Shown: positions 17,019 through 17,130 of the stretch, piece after piece
Position numbering within the stretch: the first letter of the stretch is position 1
Layout of the letters: every line of letters begins with the position of its first letter
Assembly: GCA_003990745.1 (NCBI GenBank)
Contig: RBNI01002932.1
Location: 1-17,130 of the forward strand
Reading direction: 5' to 3'
DNA from: Jimgerdemannia flammicorona
Lineage: Eukaryota; Mucoromycota; Endogonomycetes; Endogonales; Endogonaceae
DNA length: 17,130 nt
Translations under genes and position numbers: made by a program
The notes under the pieces: generated by a model
The model's input: only the letters and a program-made list of their open reading frames with translations
The model's database searches: none
Told to the model about the DNA's origin: nothing

Positions 17019-17130
17019 TAGAACCTGTTTTGTCTATTTGGCCCAGATAGTAGGGGATAGGTAGTTGGTGGGATAACTTTGTGGCTTAATTCGTATAGAC
17101 TAGTGGAAAGGAGTCCAAGTGACTATAAAA
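17019..17130 (+). other. LINE-B 3' UTR and start of poly(A)
   Basis: It follows the ORF2 stop. The sequence TATAGACTAGTGG...GTCCAAGTGACTAT parallels TATAGACTGGTAA...GTCTAAGTGACTAT of LINE-A, but the AATAAA is missing here. The A run is cut by the window edge at 17130. Confidence 0.85.

Larger units (their letters stand above)
11540..17130 (+). mobile_element. LINE-B: near-full-length decayed non-LTR retrotransposon, running off the right edge
   Basis: ORF1 and ORF2 lie in order with a short gap, then a ~108-nt 3' UTR. The 3' end GTCCAAGTGACTAT is followed by at least four A at the window edge. The start is uncertain: purine-rich LINE-type composition begins around 11535-11560, just after the Gypsy fragment. 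The poly(A) and right target duplication are outside the window, so the insertion boundary cannot be tested. It is the same family as LINE-A but not a recent duplicate; the proteins align with many substitutions. Confidence 0.87.

Overview
The window looks like transposon-rich eukaryotic DNA, most likely from a filamentous fungus. It has no intact gene that I can defend. It is a stack of decayed and nested elements sitting on what looks like an old host locus. Two observations point to a eukaryote with heavy cytosine methylation or RIP-like mutation. CpG is nearly absent outside two patches, and most in-frame stops and key-residue losses are C-to-T or G-to-A changes. The fungal assignment is inference, from the LINE and Ty3/Gypsy types and the probable divergent histone pair. 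I cannot name a species.

Positions 1-2460 are AT-rich. A histone H4 pseudogene lies on the minus strand. It is cut in two by a 615-bp non-autonomous hAT-type element with an 8-bp target duplication, and the H4 frame resumes exactly on the far side. The end of a second, less decayed copy of that hAT family occupies 1-130. Weaker plus-strand matches at about 1715-2060 suggest a histone H3 relic, giving the H3-H4 head-to-head layout common in fungi. At 2380-2446 there is a 67-bp, extremely 5'-truncated LINE tail on the minus strand with a perfect 15-bp target duplication.

Positions 2462-5560 hold featureless AT-rich sequence and then minus-strand relics: a decayed open frame of unknown function and a possible LTR or promoter-like block downstream of it.

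Positions 5571-10954 are LINE-A, a 5'-truncated, heavily mutated non-LTR retrotransposon on the plus strand: the ORF1 end, then ORF2 with AP endonuclease, reverse transcriptase and C-terminal zinc-finger-like region, then poly(A). Its RT region is interrupted just after the FADD motif by a 1093-bp insertion. That insertion has a poly(A) signal, a 43-bp A tail, a 15-17-bp target duplication and an array of about 50 nine-bp repeats (GGGCAARAY). It looks like a retroposed polyadenylated transcript.

Positions 10955-11537 hold AT-rich sequence and a fragment of Ty3/Gypsy polymerase (RT/RNase H junction). Positions 11540-17130 are LINE-B, a longer relative of LINE-A. Its ORF1 (RRM-like) and ORF2 (endonuclease, RT, CCHC-like C-terminus) can be followed almost end to end despite stops and two frameshifts, and the window ends in its poly(A).

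The inferred order of events is: host histone locus and Gypsy relic, then LINE and hAT insertions, then the minisatellite retrocopy inside LINE-A. The retrocopy is youngest by its exact target duplication, longest A tail and retained CpGs.
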